Source: Kushneria marisflavi
Lineage (GTDB): Bacteria; Pseudomonadota; Gammaproteobacteria; Pseudomonadales; Halomonadaceae
Length of the DNA: 64,000 nucleotides
Direction of reading: 5' to 3'
Assembly: GCF_002157205.1 (NCBI RefSeq)
Contig: NZ_CP021358.1
Span: 496,001 to 560,000, forward strand
The translations under genes and the position numbers were made by a program. Under the pieces are notes generated by a model. The model did no database searches. It saw only the letters and a program-made list of their open reading frames with translations, and was not told the origin of the DNA. Of the stretch, positions 46,320 through 55,566 are shown piece after piece. Every line of letters starts with the position of its first letter. Position 1 is the stretch's first letter.

Positions 46320-48098
46320 TCAGTCGTCGCTGGGTTTGGTGACCACCCGCGACAGGGGCCCCTCTTCGTAGCCCCCGGAGTCCTTGTCTTTCGTATCATC
46401 GTCCCCCCCATTGATCATGGCATCGAGCGTATCGATGGGCGATGTCACCATATTCTCCATTGCTTCACCAATGACCTGCCAGACCACCTTGCTCACATCG
46501 ACGCCACTTCCTTCCACCGAGGCATCAATGGGAATATCGAGATTGATAACGCCATCGCCTCCCTGCAGAACACCGATCAGCGTTTTCAGCGGCAAAGAAG
46601 TATCTCCGTTGGACACCTCCTCTCCCAGGTCCAGCTGGCGAAGCACTACGTGGTTGTTGGCATCCAGTTGCCCGTTGCGAAGCTGATAGCGTAGATCAAG
46701 ATCGGCAGTCCCCTGTTCGATCCTGTAACCTCCAAAGCGCTGAATATAGGGGGCGAAACGTTCAAGCGGCAGACGATCGACCATCAGATGCATGACCCCA
46801 GAGGGCGCTGATGCATTGAATTTTCCTTCGATGGTGACCGGTGTCTGCTGACTCTCGAACCCCTTGAAGGAATAGCTTGCCGATTTGTCGCGGCGGGTAT
46901 CAAAATCCTGCATGGTGCCCTCAAGTGAGCTGACGCTCAGGGTCACCCTGGGTGACATGTTGCGATCCTCGAAATCGAACGCGCCATTGGAAACTTCCAT
47001 GTGGCCGAGCGCAAGCGCCATACCACCCTCTTGCTGTGGCTCATTCCGAGACTCGCCCTCGGAGGACTCGTTTTCTTTTGCCGAGGCCCCATGCTGGGAC
47101 TGATTTTCCTGTTTTGAGCCACCTTCGGACTGCAGTCCCAGAGAAGTGGTCAGATTGAACGCCCCCTCCTCATCAATAATGGCCATCATTTTTGACCCTG
47201 ACATTGACAGTTGATCAGCGCTTAGATGATCACCGGTCAAAAGATCCATACCTTCAAGCCGGGCCTTGTCAACACTGAAAAACAGGCGTTGACGACCATC
47301 CAGCACGGAAACCGAGTTTGTCTCCAGATCACCCTGCCACTGCACCTTTCCCTGTTCTGCTTCACCAAAGGCAAGTTTTCCGTGAGCGTTCAGCGTGCCC
47401 TGGTCGATTTGCACGCGACTGAGCTGAGACAGCCAGGGGTTGATAAGCTTCAATCCGATCTCCTGCCCCCTTACCTGCAGATCACCGGTCAACGGACTGA
47501 GACCGAATCGGCCATCGGCATGGAGCTGCCCGCCGTTCAAGGTGCCTGTTGCCTCACCGTGCATGGGAGATGACGAGCGGCTGTCATAGCCTTCAAGCGT
47601 CAGCGCCAGATCGGTTACCGCCAGCTGCACCGGGGGAGATTGAGTTTGATTTACCCAGTCAATCTCACCGTGTTGCGCCTTGATACTGTCAATGATCAGC
47701 GCAGTGCTCTTGCCGGAGTCACCACTGCCACCCAGCTGCGTGATGTTGAGGCCCTCTTCCGGCGTTTGCACCAGATGCAGCCGAGGTCCCTCAAGGTCAA
47801 TGCGCTCAACATGAATACCTGACTCCCAAAGCGTACGCCACGCCAGAGTCGCCTCACCCTCGTCGACATGAATGACTGGCGAGTCACCGGCGCCGATATT
47901 GAGCTGCCGTAACGAAGCCGTCGCCGTGAAGGGATTAAAGCTCAGATGCTCGATCGTGACCGGCCGACCGGTGGCCTTGCCAAGCGAGTCCACTGCCCAG
48001 CTCTTCAGCGCCCAGGGGCCGGCAAAATAGATACCGCCAACCACCAGTACGGCAATACCGGCAGTAATGCTCCAGCCCTTGCGATGCCCGATGGCCAT
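46320..48098 (-). CDS. DUF748/AsmA-like envelope protein
   Basis: A 592-residue protein with an N-terminal membrane anchor (ITAGIAVLVVGGIYFAGPWAL, residues 10-31). A long periplasmic beta-rich part follows, characteristic of DUF748 (AsmA-like) proteins; NPFTATASLRQLNIG, KTLIGVLQGGDGVINLDIPI and VVWQVIGEAMENMVTSP are landmarks. A low-complexity Glu/Ser/Gln/Asn segment interrupts it near residues 335-365. AsmA-like proteins are proposed to carry lipids across the periplasm; the role here is inferred. Start: ATG 48098 (AGGAG 8 bases upstream). It is upstream of the outer-membrane factor on the same strand, 27 bases apart, so they may be cotranscribed. Confidence 0.85.
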   Translation of the reverse strand: MAIGHRKGWSITAGIAVLVVGGIYFAGPWALKSWAVDSLGKATGRPVTIEHLSFNPFTATASLRQLNIGAGDSPVIHVDEGEATLAWRTLWESGIHVERIDLEGPRLHLVQTPEEGLNITQLGGSGDSGKSTALIIDSIKAQHGEIDWVNQTQSPPVQLAVTDLALTLEGYDSRSSSPMHGEATGTLNGGQLHADGRFGLSPLTGDLQVRGQEIGLKLINPWLSQLSRVQIDQGTLNAHGKLAFGEAEQGKVQWQGDLETNSVSVLDGRQRLFFSVDKARLEGMDLLTGDHLSADQLSMSGSKMMAIIDEEGAFNLTTSLGLQSEGGSKQENQSQHGASAKENESSEGESRNEPQQEGGMALALGHMEVSNGAFDFEDRNMSPRVTLSVSSLEGTMQDFDTRRDKSASYSFKGFESQQTPVTIEGKFNASAPSGVMHLMVDRLPLERFAPYIQRFGGYRIEQGTADLDLRYQLRNGQLDANNHVVLRQLDLGEEVSNGDTSLPLKTLIGVLQGGDGVINLDIPIDASVEGSGVDVSKVVWQVIGEAMENMVTSPIDTLDAMINGGDDDTKDKDSGGYEEGPLSRVVTKPSDD

Positions 48099-48551
48099 GA
48101 CCTGTACTCCTGAGTCTTTGAAAAAGCGGCGTCCAGGCATGAAAGGATGCCCGCACGTTAACGGGGCTTTGATACCGCGATGGTCATGAGGATAGCATGT
48201 CAGCACTGCCTTCCGGCCCCTCGAAGGCGCTTGCGCACAGGTTATTCTCGCGCATGCGCACTGCAGGACAGCCATCCTCTCTCGCCGCCCCGCCGGTCAT
48301 CTAAAAGCTCCGGAATCCCTTTTGTTAATACTTCTGATCATCAGGAGGCTTAACCTGTCGCCCTCTTCTGACGTTATTGACCCGGTGCCTTTAAAGTGCC
48401 CATCACGGCGCTTCGGACCAGTGCGCCACAGCATGACGACCCATTGATTCGGGTCTGTCAGACTTTGGCGTGTTTTTGTCACAAAATGCACTAAAATCAC
48501 TGATGGACATACTGGTGCAGGATGCGCCCGACAAGGAGTGAGCGTGACGTT
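48099..48551. other. Divergent intergenic region
   Basis: About 450 bases between the DUF748 gene and the small membrane protein. A 67-codon minus-strand frame (48297-48500) lacks a credible ribosome-binding site and composition and is not called. No clear hairpin or repeat seen. Confidence 0.45.
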
Positions 48552-48920
48552 ATGATCAGTCTGCTATGGATAGCCTTTCTTGCAATCATCCTGGGTGGCT
48601 ACGGGCTCTGGCGAGGTTTCTCACGCGACATCTGCCTGTCTGTCATGCTGATTGCCCTGGGCGTTGCAGCCGGTGCATTGATCATCATCAGCAGTGTGGG
48701 CAGTTTATTGATGGCAGGAGTACTCGTGGTTGCAAGTCTTGGTGTGTGCCTGCGAGAAGGCATGCGCGAGATACCAAAGCCCCAGCAGGGGCGGGCCCAA
48801 CGTCAGCCGGCAAGGCCACTGGCCCCCTCGCTCCCCGACTTATGGCAGGCCAATATCAGAATGCGCCGGGCCCCGCGCCAGGGCGCTACCCCGCGAAGGC
48901 GTTCACGACAGATCTTCTGA
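48552..48920 (+). CDS. Small membrane protein, 122 aa
   Basis: An N-terminal hydrophobic half (MISLLWIAFLAIILGGYGLW, then ICLSVMLIALGVAAGALIII and SVGSLLMAGVLVVASLGVCL) gives about three membrane helices. An Arg/Pro-rich, strongly basic cytoplasmic tail of about 45 residues follows. I do not recognise the family. ATG 48522 is an alternative start; AAGGAG at 48533 is closer to neither, so the start is uncertain. It ends 14 bases before the ABC exporter gene and is probably cotranscribed with it. Confidence 0.65.
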   Translation: MISLLWIAFLAIILGGYGLWRGFSRDICLSVMLIALGVAAGALIIISSVGSLLMAGVLVVASLGVCLREGMREIPKPQQGRAQRQPARPLAPSLPDLWQANIRMRRAPRQGATPRRRSRQIF

Positions 48921-48934
48921 TGGCCATTTGACTC

Positions 48935-50779
48935 ATGCCCCCTTTTCGCATCAAACATCGCCTGGCCGCTGCGCCGGGCGATTTTTTCAATGTCTTTCGT
49001 TACACCCATCGAGCCTTGCTTCTGGTCTGGCAGACCTCACGTTTGATGATGCTCGGACTGGCTCTGGCCACACTGGTGGCCGGCGTACTGCCAGCCGTCG
49101 CCGCCTGGGTCGGTCAGCTGATTGTCGATGGCGTGGTTGCAGCCACCAGACATCAGAGTATCGCCACCGATACGCTCGAGATACTTTCTCCGGTCTTGTG
49201 GCTGGTCACACTGGAAGGCGGCATTATCGTAGTAATAGCACTGGCACAGCGACTGCTGGAGGCGCAGCAGTCGCTGTTGCGGGCCCGGCTGGGTCAGAGG
49301 GTCAACATGATGATTCTCGACAAGGCCGGCCAGCTCTCGCTGCCGCAGTTCGAGGACTCGGAAATTTATGATCAGCTCACCCGTGCCCGTCGTGAGGCCT
49401 CGACCCGGCCCCTGTCGCTGGTCAATCGAACGTTCACCCTGCTGCAAAACCTGATCTCACTGGCAAGCTTCGCCGTGCTGCTGGTGCAATTTTCCCCATG
49501 GGCACTGGGCATTATCGCCTTCGGCGCCCTGCCGGTCTTTTTCTCCGAGGCACGCTTTTCCGGTGAGGCCTTTCGCCTGTTCCGCTGGCGCTCGCCGCAA
49601 ATGCGCGAGCAACGCTATCTGGAGACGCTGCTCGCACGTGAAGACAGTATCCGTGAGGTCAAGCTTTTCGGTCTTGAACCGTTGCTGCGCGAGCGCTACC
49701 GCGCCATTTTTGAACGCCTTTACGACGAAGAACGTCGCCTTACCCTGCGGCGCACCATGTGGGGATTCCTACTCGGGCTGCTGGGCACCCTGACCTTCTA
49801 CGCGGCCTATGGCTGGGTGGTGCTGGAAACCATCATCGGGACACTGACGCTGGGGCAGATGACCATGTATCTGATGGTGTTCAAACAGAGCCAGAGCGCA
49901 CTGTCAGCCGGTCTTGGTGCCATCAGCGGCATGTATGAGGACAATCTCTATCTGTCCAATCTCTATGAATTTCTCGAACTGCCTGTCGATGCCGAGTACG
50001 GCACGCTGACCGAAGGCGCCACACCCGGTGACGGCCTGCGCTTTGAGCACGTCCACTTCGACTACCCTGGTGGCACCACCGCGCTGCACGACATTTCCCT
50101 GCACCTGCGCCCCGGCGAGAGCTTGGCGCTGGTGGGGGAAAACGGTTCCGGCAAGACCACCCTGATCAAGCTGTTGACCCGCCTGTATCAGCCGAGCCGC
50201 GGGCGTATCCTGCTCGACGGCAGCGATCTGCGTGACTGGAATGTCGTAGCTCTGCGCCGTCGGATCGGGGTGATCTTTCAGGATTTCGTGCGCTATCAGT
50301 TTCCGGTCGGAGAGAACCTGGGAGTAGGCAACATTGATGCCTTCGACGACGAACAGCGCTGGCGCGATGCCGCCCATCGCGGACTGGCCGATGGTTTTAT
50401 CGAACGGCTGCCACAGGGCTATCACACTCAGCTCGGCCGCTGGTTTAAAAATGGTCAGGAGCTTTCCGGCGGCCAATGGCAGCGCATCGCCCTTTCCCGC
50501 GCATGGATGCGTGAAAATGCCGATATTCTGGTGCTCGATGAACCCACCGCCGCCATGGATGCCGCCGCCGAGGCAGCGGTATTCGAGCGCTTTCGTCTCT
50601 ATAGTCGCGACAAGACCGCCATTGTGATCTCGCACCGGTTTTCAACCGTTCGCAGTGCCGATGTCATCGTGGTCATGGAGCATGGCCATGTTATCGAGCG
50701 CGGCAGTCATGACGAATTGATGGCGGCTTGCGGCCGCTACGCCGAGTTTTTCGAGCTACAGGCCGCAGGCTATCGCTGA
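48935..50779 (+). CDS. ABC exporter, fused permease and ATPase
   Basis: A 614-residue half-transporter. Residues 30-340 form the membrane domain with about six segments. The ATPase domain has Walker A GENGSGKTT (about 401-409), Q-loop VIFQDFVRYQ, signature ELSGGQWQRIAL and Walker B ILVLDEPTAAMD, then the H-loop ISHRFSTV. It would work as a dimer. The layout (no peptidase, 614 aa) fits lipid, peptide or drug exporters, and the substrate is unknown. The start has only a weak Shine-Dalgarno sequence; translation may be coupled to the small membrane protein upstream. Confidence 0.9.
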   Translation: MPPFRIKHRLAAAPGDFFNVFRYTHRALLLVWQTSRLMMLGLALATLVAGVLPAVAAWVGQLIVDGVVAATRHQSIATDTLEILSPVLWLVTLEGGIIVVIALAQRLLEAQQSLLRARLGQRVNMMILDKAGQLSLPQFEDSEIYDQLTRARREASTRPLSLVNRTFTLLQNLISLASFAVLLVQFSPWALGIIAFGALPVFFSEARFSGEAFRLFRWRSPQMREQRYLETLLAREDSIREVKLFGLEPLLRERYRAIFERLYDEERRLTLRRTMWGFLLGLLGTLTFYAAYGWVVLETIIGTLTLGQMTMYLMVFKQSQSALSAGLGAISGMYEDNLYLSNLYEFLELPVDAEYGTLTEGATPGDGLRFEHVHFDYPGGTTALHDISLHLRPGESLALVGENGSGKTTLIKLLTRLYQPSRGRILLDGSDLRDWNVVALRRRIGVIFQDFVRYQFPVGENLGVGNIDAFDDEQRWRDAAHRGLADGFIERLPQGYHTQLGRWFKNGQELSGGQWQRIALSRAWMRENADILVLDEPTAAMDAAAEAAVFERFRLYSRDKTAIVISHRFSTVRSADVIVVMEHGHVIERGSHDELMAACGRYAEFFELQAAGYR

Positions 50780-50920
50780 TGGCTTCAGGCAGGAGACAAA
50801 TACCTGAGCTCGCTGGACAAACCGCCTCCATCCAATGGCGAGATATCGGTTTTCGACAGCCTCTGGCAGTATCAGAAGGAGTGCCCTCCACAATAACGTC
50901 CTGTTTCAGGAAACAAGAAC

Positions 50921-51808
50921 ATGTCCATTGCAGATACCCAGCGACGTGATGCCTTTCGCCGCCGAATCATGGCACGCAACGCCATGTTGATGCCCGGTGC
51001 TTTCAACGCCCTGAGCGCTCGAATTGTCGAAGATGCGGGATTTGAAGCGCTCTATCTCACCGGTGCGGGTATCAGCAACATGTCACTGGGCCTCCCTGAC
51101 ATGGGATTTATCGGCCTCAATGAAGTGGCCGAGCATACCGCCCGAGTGCGCGAGGTCGTTGAGCTTCCCATCATGGTAGATGCCGATACCGGCTTCGGTA
51201 ACGCCCTGAACGTTCGCCATACAGTGCGCACACTCGAGCGCAGCGGTGCAGATGCCATCCAGCTCGAGGATCAGGTGATGCCCAAGAAGTGTGGTCATTT
51301 CAACGGCAAGCAGGTCGTGACGACACAGGAGATGGTCGGCAGGATCAAGGCAGCCGTCGATAGCCGACAGGATGACCACCTTCAGATTGTCGCCCGTACT
51401 GACGCCGCAGCGGTCCACGGCATTGAACACGCCATCGAGCGCGCACATCAATTTACCGAGGCAGGGGCAGATATCCTGTTTATCGAAGCCACCGAGTCGC
51501 TGGAAGATATTCGACGCCTGCCGGCCCTTTTTGAGGTACCCCTGCTGATCAACCTCGTGATCGGTGGTAAAACCCCCACCCTTGACCGTGATGCGCTTGA
51601 CCAACTGGGCTACGCCGTCGTGCTTTATGCCAATGCAGCGTTACAAAGTGCCGTTTGCGGCATGCAAAGGGCCCTGCCCCAACTGCTCAAAAATGGCCGG
51701 CTCGATGAAGACCCGCAGCTGGTGGCCTCATTCAGCGAACGGCAGCGGTTGGTGAACAAGGCCCTTTTTGACGATCTGGAAGCGCGCTATTCAGGTCACG
51801 ACGAATAA
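50921..51808 (+). CDS. Isocitrate lyase / PEP mutase superfamily enzyme
   Basis: A 295-residue TIM-barrel enzyme of the ICL/PEPM superfamily. Landmarks are LMPGAFNALSARIVEDAGFEA, the metal-binding VDADTGFGN, the catalytic-loop KKCGHF (residues about 123-128), VARTDAAAVHG and IEATESLEDIRRLP. The K-K-C-G-H loop is the lyase type, so oxaloacetate decarboxylation or 2-methylisocitrate-like cleavage is plausible, and PEP mutase is unlikely. It ends 9 bases before the convergent otnI end, which may be coincidence or a link to C3/C4 metabolism. Confidence 0.87.
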   Translation: MSIADTQRRDAFRRRIMARNAMLMPGAFNALSARIVEDAGFEALYLTGAGISNMSLGLPDMGFIGLNEVAEHTARVREVVELPIMVDADTGFGNALNVRHTVRTLERSGADAIQLEDQVMPKKCGHFNGKQVVTTQEMVGRIKAAVDSRQDDHLQIVARTDAAAVHGIEHAIERAHQFTEAGADILFIEATESLEDIRRLPALFEVPLLINLVIGGKTPTLDRDALDQLGYAVVLYANAALQSAVCGMQRALPQLLKNGRLDEDPQLVASFSERQRLVNKALFDDLEARYSGHDE

Positions 51809-51817
51809 GATCGTCAC

Positions 51818-52597
51818 TCAACGTTGCCAGGGCTTGAACCATTCAAGTCCGGCGGCGGTTTCGCTACGGGGCTTGTACTCACAGCCCAGCCAGCCGTCAA
51901 AACCGACTCGATCAAGCTGCTCGAACAGCCAAGCGTAATTGACCTCGCCAGTATCGGGCTCATGACGCTCGGGCACGCCGGCAATCTGGATATGGCCTAC
52001 CCCTTCGCGATACTCCTCAAAGGTGGTCCAGATATCACCGTCCATGATCTGGGTGTGATAGAAATCCATCTGCACCCGAATGTTGGGCTCCCCGAGGGTC
52101 TCGATCACCTCATGCGCTTCATGCTGATGATTGATGAAATAGCCTGGCATATCGCGGCTATTGATCGGCTCGAGCAACAGCATGATGCCCTCCTCCTGCA
52201 TCCGGCGCGCGGCAAAGCGAAGGTTGTCCAGATAAGTGTCGTGCATGGCCGCAAGGTCTGCCCCTTCGCCGGCGACGCCGGCCATGGCATGTACTCTCGG
52301 ACAGTTCAGCGTGCGCGCGTACTGGATAGCCGTCTCGACGCTGTCACGAAACTCGCGCTCGCGTCCGGGCAATGCGGCAAGACCGCGCTCGCCCGCTTCC
52401 CAGTCACCCGCCGGCAGATTGAACAGCACCTGCTTCAGGTTATGGCGCTTGAGCTCACGGGCAATATCGTCGGCCGCAAAGGCGTAGGGAAAAAGATATT
52501 CGACCGCTTCAAAGCCCTGCCCTGCGGCCTGTTCAAAGCGCTGCATAAAGGAGACTTCGTTGAACATCATGGTCAGGTTGGCAGCAAAACGCGGCAT
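51818..52597 (-). CDS. otnI: 2-oxo-tetronate isomerase
   Basis: A 259-residue hydroxypyruvate-isomerase-like TIM barrel (AP endonuclease 2 superfamily). LLLEPINSRDMPGYFI, QMDFYHTQIMDGD and GHIQIAGVPERHEPDTGEV carry the metal-binding Glu, Asp and His residues. In this neighbourhood the expected job is to isomerise 2-oxo-tetronate to 3-oxo-tetronate, the substrate of OtnK. Shine-Dalgarno AAGGA just before ATG. It is the last gene of the ltnD-otnK-otnC-otnI operon and is preceded by a hairpin. Confidence 0.9.
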   Translation of the reverse strand: MPRFAANLTMMFNEVSFMQRFEQAAGQGFEAVEYLFPYAFAADDIARELKRHNLKQVLFNLPAGDWEAGERGLAALPGREREFRDSVETAIQYARTLNCPRVHAMAGVAGEGADLAAMHDTYLDNLRFAARRMQEEGIMLLLEPINSRDMPGYFINHQHEAHEVIETLGEPNIRVQMDFYHTQIMDGDIWTTFEEYREGVGHIQIAGVPERHEPDTGEVNYAWLFEQLDRVGFDGWLGCEYKPRSETAAGLEWFKPWQR

Positions 52598-52633
52598 GAG
52601 GATTCCTTCAGATAAAAAGGGGCAGTCGACAGG

Positions 52634-52657
52634 CCCCGGTGCCCACGGTCACCGGGG
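52634..52657 (-). other. Intercistronic hairpin between otnC and otnI
   Basis: CCCCGGTG and CACCGGGG form a perfect 8-base stem with an 8-base loop in the 72-base gap. It lacks an adjacent U-tract in the minus direction, so it more likely sets mRNA stability or partial attenuation than termination. Confidence 0.55.
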
Positions 52658-52669
52658 AAGAGACCATGA

Positions 52670-53329
52670 TTACCAGCGGGCACCGAACTGCTGGCGCAGG
52701 CCCTCGATCTGCGACTCATCAAGGGTATTGATCTGCTGATCCTTGAGCAGCAAAAACAGACGCGCGGTCTCTTCAAGCTCCTCAATGGCATTGCGCGCCG
52801 CCTCCAGCGTTTTGCCAGCCACGACCGGGCCGTGATTGGCAAGCAGCACGGCGCTGTAATCGGGGGCGTATTCACGTACCGCCGCGCCCATCGCCGGGTC
52901 ACCGGGCTGGAAATAGGGCAGCAAGGGCAGACGGCCGACCCGCATCACAAAATAGGGCGTGATCGGTGGAAGGCACGAGCGCTCGTCCAGCCCGCGCAGG
53001 CAGGAAACCGCCGAGGCGTAGGTCGAATGCAGGTGGATGACGCCACCGGCTTCCTCACGTGACTCATAGAAGGCGCGATGGAGAAAGGACTCCTTGGTCG
53101 GCGGCTTGCCGGAGAGCAGATTGCCGTCCCAGTCGAGCATCGAGATCTCGGCCGGGTCCAGCGCACCAAGACTCGCATTGGTGGGCGTCATCAGCCAGCC
53201 GCCCTCGCATTTGGCGCTGATGTTGCCGGAAGTCCCGGGCGCCATGCCGAGCTGGCGAAAGGCGCGCCCGATCTCGCTGATCTCCTCGCGCAGACGGTTT
53301 TCTTCACTATGGGTATTGATGTGGCTCAT
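52670..53329 (-). CDS. otnC: 3-oxo-tetronate 4-phosphate decarboxylase
   Basis: A 219-residue class II aldolase/adducin-family protein. The zinc site HLHS (GVIHLHSTYASAV) and the NHGP motif (LANHGPVVAGKTLEAA) are present, with SGNIS near residue 38. It would decarboxylate 3-oxo-tetronate 4-phosphate to dihydroxyacetone phosphate (pathway assignment by neighbourhood). Its start overlaps the otnK stop by 4 bases (ATGA), so the two are translationally coupled. Confidence 0.9.
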   Translation of the reverse strand: MSHINTHSEENRLREEISEIGRAFRQLGMAPGTSGNISAKCEGGWLMTPTNASLGALDPAEISMLDWDGNLLSGKPPTKESFLHRAFYESREEAGGVIHLHSTYASAVSCLRGLDERSCLPPITPYFVMRVGRLPLLPYFQPGDPAMGAAVREYAPDYSAVLLANHGPVVAGKTLEAARNAIEELEETARLFLLLKDQQINTLDESQIEGLRQQFGARW

Positions 53330-54597
53330 GGCGTTGTCTCCCAGGCCCTGGTCATGAAATCCTCACCGCCAAAATTACCGGATTTGAGCGCCAGCGAAAG
53401 CCGTTCGTCAGTGCCCAGCGTCACCGTCCAGGGCACGCCCGGATCAATACTCGGCCCAATCTGAAGGCCTTTCACCTCAAGAGCACTGACCACAGCGCCC
53501 GAGCTTTCGCCCCCGGCGACCAGCAGGCGGCGAACGCCCAGCTCGCTGACCAGTGCCTTTGCGATCTCCCCCAGCGCGCGCTCAACGAGTTCACCGGCTG
53601 CCTGCACGCCCAGCATCTCCTGCGCCTTTTTGACATTGTCAGGGGAGGCACTGGCATAGATCAGCACGGGGGACCGATCGAGATGCTTTCGCGCCAGAGC
53701 GAGCGCTTCGGCCACCTGATCCTGATAATTTTCGGCAAGGGTTAGTGCATCAAGGCGGTAATGAGGATAGTGCGCCTTTGCATGCTCGATCTGGGCCAGC
53801 GTCGCCCGTGAGCAGCTGCCGCTGAGAATGGCCTCGGAACCGGGGGTGGCGGGAAGCGCGGCGGCGTCTCCACCAGTCAGCTGATCGCCCCAGCGCGCCC
53901 CCAGGCCAAGCGCCAGACCGGAGCCGGCCGTCACCAGCCTCAGATCGCGGCAGGCCTCACCCAGCGTTTCCAGATCACACTGTTCGATGGCATCAAGCAC
54001 CGCCACCCTGACATCGTCTGCCTTGAGCGCCTCAAAGCGGTTTCGCACGGCATCGCTACCCTGACGCACGCAGTCAATATTCACCAGCCCAACCCGGTGT
54101 CGGGTCTGGCTGCCCATCACACGCACCAGATTGGCATCGGTCATCGGCGTGAGGGGGTGATCCTGCATGCCGCTTTCATTGAGCGGTACACCACCGGCAA
54201 ACAGATAACCGTTATAGACCGTGCGGCGATTGGCCGGCAACGCCGGGCAGGCGACGGTAAAGGACACTTCGAGCGCGGCCATCAGTGCCTCGGTAACCGG
54301 GCCGATGTTGCCTTCAGGGGTAGAGTCAAAGGTGGAGCAGTACTTGAAATAAAACTGCTCGCAGCCGCGCGCCTGTAACCATTCAAGCGCCGCCAGCGAC
54401 TGTGAGATCGCCTCCTCGGCAGGGATGGTGCGGCTTTTGAGCGCCACCACCACAGCATCAACCTCGGCCAGTTCTTCGGCCAGCCCTTCATCGGGGATAC
54501 CGATGGTCTGTACGGTACGCATCCCGATACTGACCAGCTGGCTGGCCAGATCAGTGGCACCGGTAAAATCATCTGCAATACAACCCAGCAATGGCAT
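53326..54597 (-). CDS. otnK: 3-oxo-tetronate kinase (DUF1537 family)
   Basis: A 423-residue DUF1537-type four-carbon acid-sugar kinase. The N-domain starts LLGCIADDFTGATDLASQLV (substrate site, residues about 4-23) and contains FYFKYCSTFDSTPEGNIGPV. The C-domain (nucleotide site) contains VAGGESSGAVVSAL and IDPGVPWTVTLG. It would phosphorylate 3-oxo-tetronate at C4. Start has GGAG 6 bases upstream; 29 bases separate it from ltnD. Confidence 0.93.
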   Translation of the reverse strand: MPLLGCIADDFTGATDLASQLVSIGMRTVQTIGIPDEGLAEELAEVDAVVVALKSRTIPAEEAISQSLAALEWLQARGCEQFYFKYCSTFDSTPEGNIGPVTEALMAALEVSFTVACPALPANRRTVYNGYLFAGGVPLNESGMQDHPLTPMTDANLVRVMGSQTRHRVGLVNIDCVRQGSDAVRNRFEALKADDVRVAVLDAIEQCDLETLGEACRDLRLVTAGSGLALGLGARWGDQLTGGDAAALPATPGSEAILSGSCSRATLAQIEHAKAHYPHYRLDALTLAENYQDQVAEALALARKHLDRSPVLIYASASPDNVKKAQEMLGVQAAGELVERALGEIAKALVSELGVRRLLVAGGESSGAVVSALEVKGLQIGPSIDPGVPWTVTLGTDERLSLALKSGNFGGEDFMTRAWETTP

Positions 54598-54626
54598 GGG
54601 GAAACTCCGTACTGGCGTTGGTAGAA

Positions 54627-55532
54627 TCAGTCGTTGGCCGCCTGCGTCGGCAGATCAATCCCCGGGAAAATACGCACTACACCCGCGTCATCCTCACGGC
54701 CAAAGCCCATGGAAGAGGCCTGGCTGAACATGGTCAGCGCCTGGGCGGTCATCGGTAGCGGGAAACGCCCAGCGCGGGCGGTGTCGTGCACCAGCCCCAG
54801 ATCCTTGACGAAAATATCGACGGCCGAGCGCGGCGTATAATCGCCATCAAGAATATGCGGCACGCGGTTTTCAAACATCCAGGAGTTACCCGCGCTTTTG
54901 GTAATCACTTCATAGAGCGTTTGCGGGTCACAGCCGCTTTTGATGCCGTAAGCCATGGCCTCGGCAGCTGCCGCGATATGTACGCCCGCCAGCAATTGAT
55001 TGACCAGCTTGACCTGTGACCCCTGCCCCGGCGCCTCGCCCAGACGAAAGATGGTGGCTGCGATGGCATCCAGCGTCGGCTGGGCACGCTCAAACACTTC
55101 TGATGGACCGGAAGCCATCAACGTCAGCTCACCGGCTGCGGATTTGACCGCGCCACCCGAAATGGGGATATCGAGATAGTCGATCCCCTTTTCCTTTAGC
55201 TCGGCCGCCAGCGCGATGACATCGTCCGGCGCCGCCGTGGCACACCCCACCACGATACTGCCAGAGCTCAGAGTCGAGGCCAGCCCATGGCTTCCCAGCA
55301 ACACCTCGCGCATCTGAGCGGCATTGACCACCACCAGAAAGACGATGTCGACCTGGCGCCCCATCTCGGCGGGGTTGGCAACCGGCCTGCCACCCTCGGC
55401 GGCCAGTCGTTCAAGGGCACCTGCATTGATATCGCAGCCCTGGGTGTCGAACCCACCGCGGATCAGCGAGCTCGCCATGCCCATTCCCATCGATCCCAGT
55501 CCGATAACCCCTGCTCTGAGCCTGTGTGCCAT
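54627..55532 (-). CDS. ltnD: L-threonate dehydrogenase
   Basis: A 301-residue beta-hydroxyacid dehydrogenase. NAD site GLGSMG at residues 11-16, substrate motif DIPISGGAVKSAAGEL, and the catalytic Lys in GSQVKLVNQLLAG. Placement in an otnK-otnC-otnI operon makes L-threonate oxidation to 2-oxo-tetronate the likely reaction; sequence alone only gives the superfamily. Start ATG 55532 has GGGAG upstream; the 17-residue extension to 55583 would overlap the regulator gene and is rejected. Confidence 0.88.
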   Translation of the reverse strand: MAHRLRAGVIGLGSMGMGMASSLIRGGFDTQGCDINAGALERLAAEGGRPVANPAEMGRQVDIVFLVVVNAAQMREVLLGSHGLASTLSSGSIVVGCATAAPDDVIALAAELKEKGIDYLDIPISGGAVKSAAGELTLMASGPSEVFERAQPTLDAIAATIFRLGEAPGQGSQVKLVNQLLAGVHIAAAAEAMAYGIKSGCDPQTLYEVITKSAGNSWMFENRVPHILDGDYTPRSAVDIFVKDLGLVHDTARAGRFPLPMTAQALTMFSQASSMGFGREDDAGVVRIFPGIDLPTQAAND

Positions 55533-55566
55533 GCCTTGACTCCCTTGAAACCAGTTCATGATGAAA

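Noticed and set aside
48297..48500. 67-codon minus-strand frame in the DUF748 upstream gap
   Set aside because: No ribosome-binding site, ordinary noncoding look.
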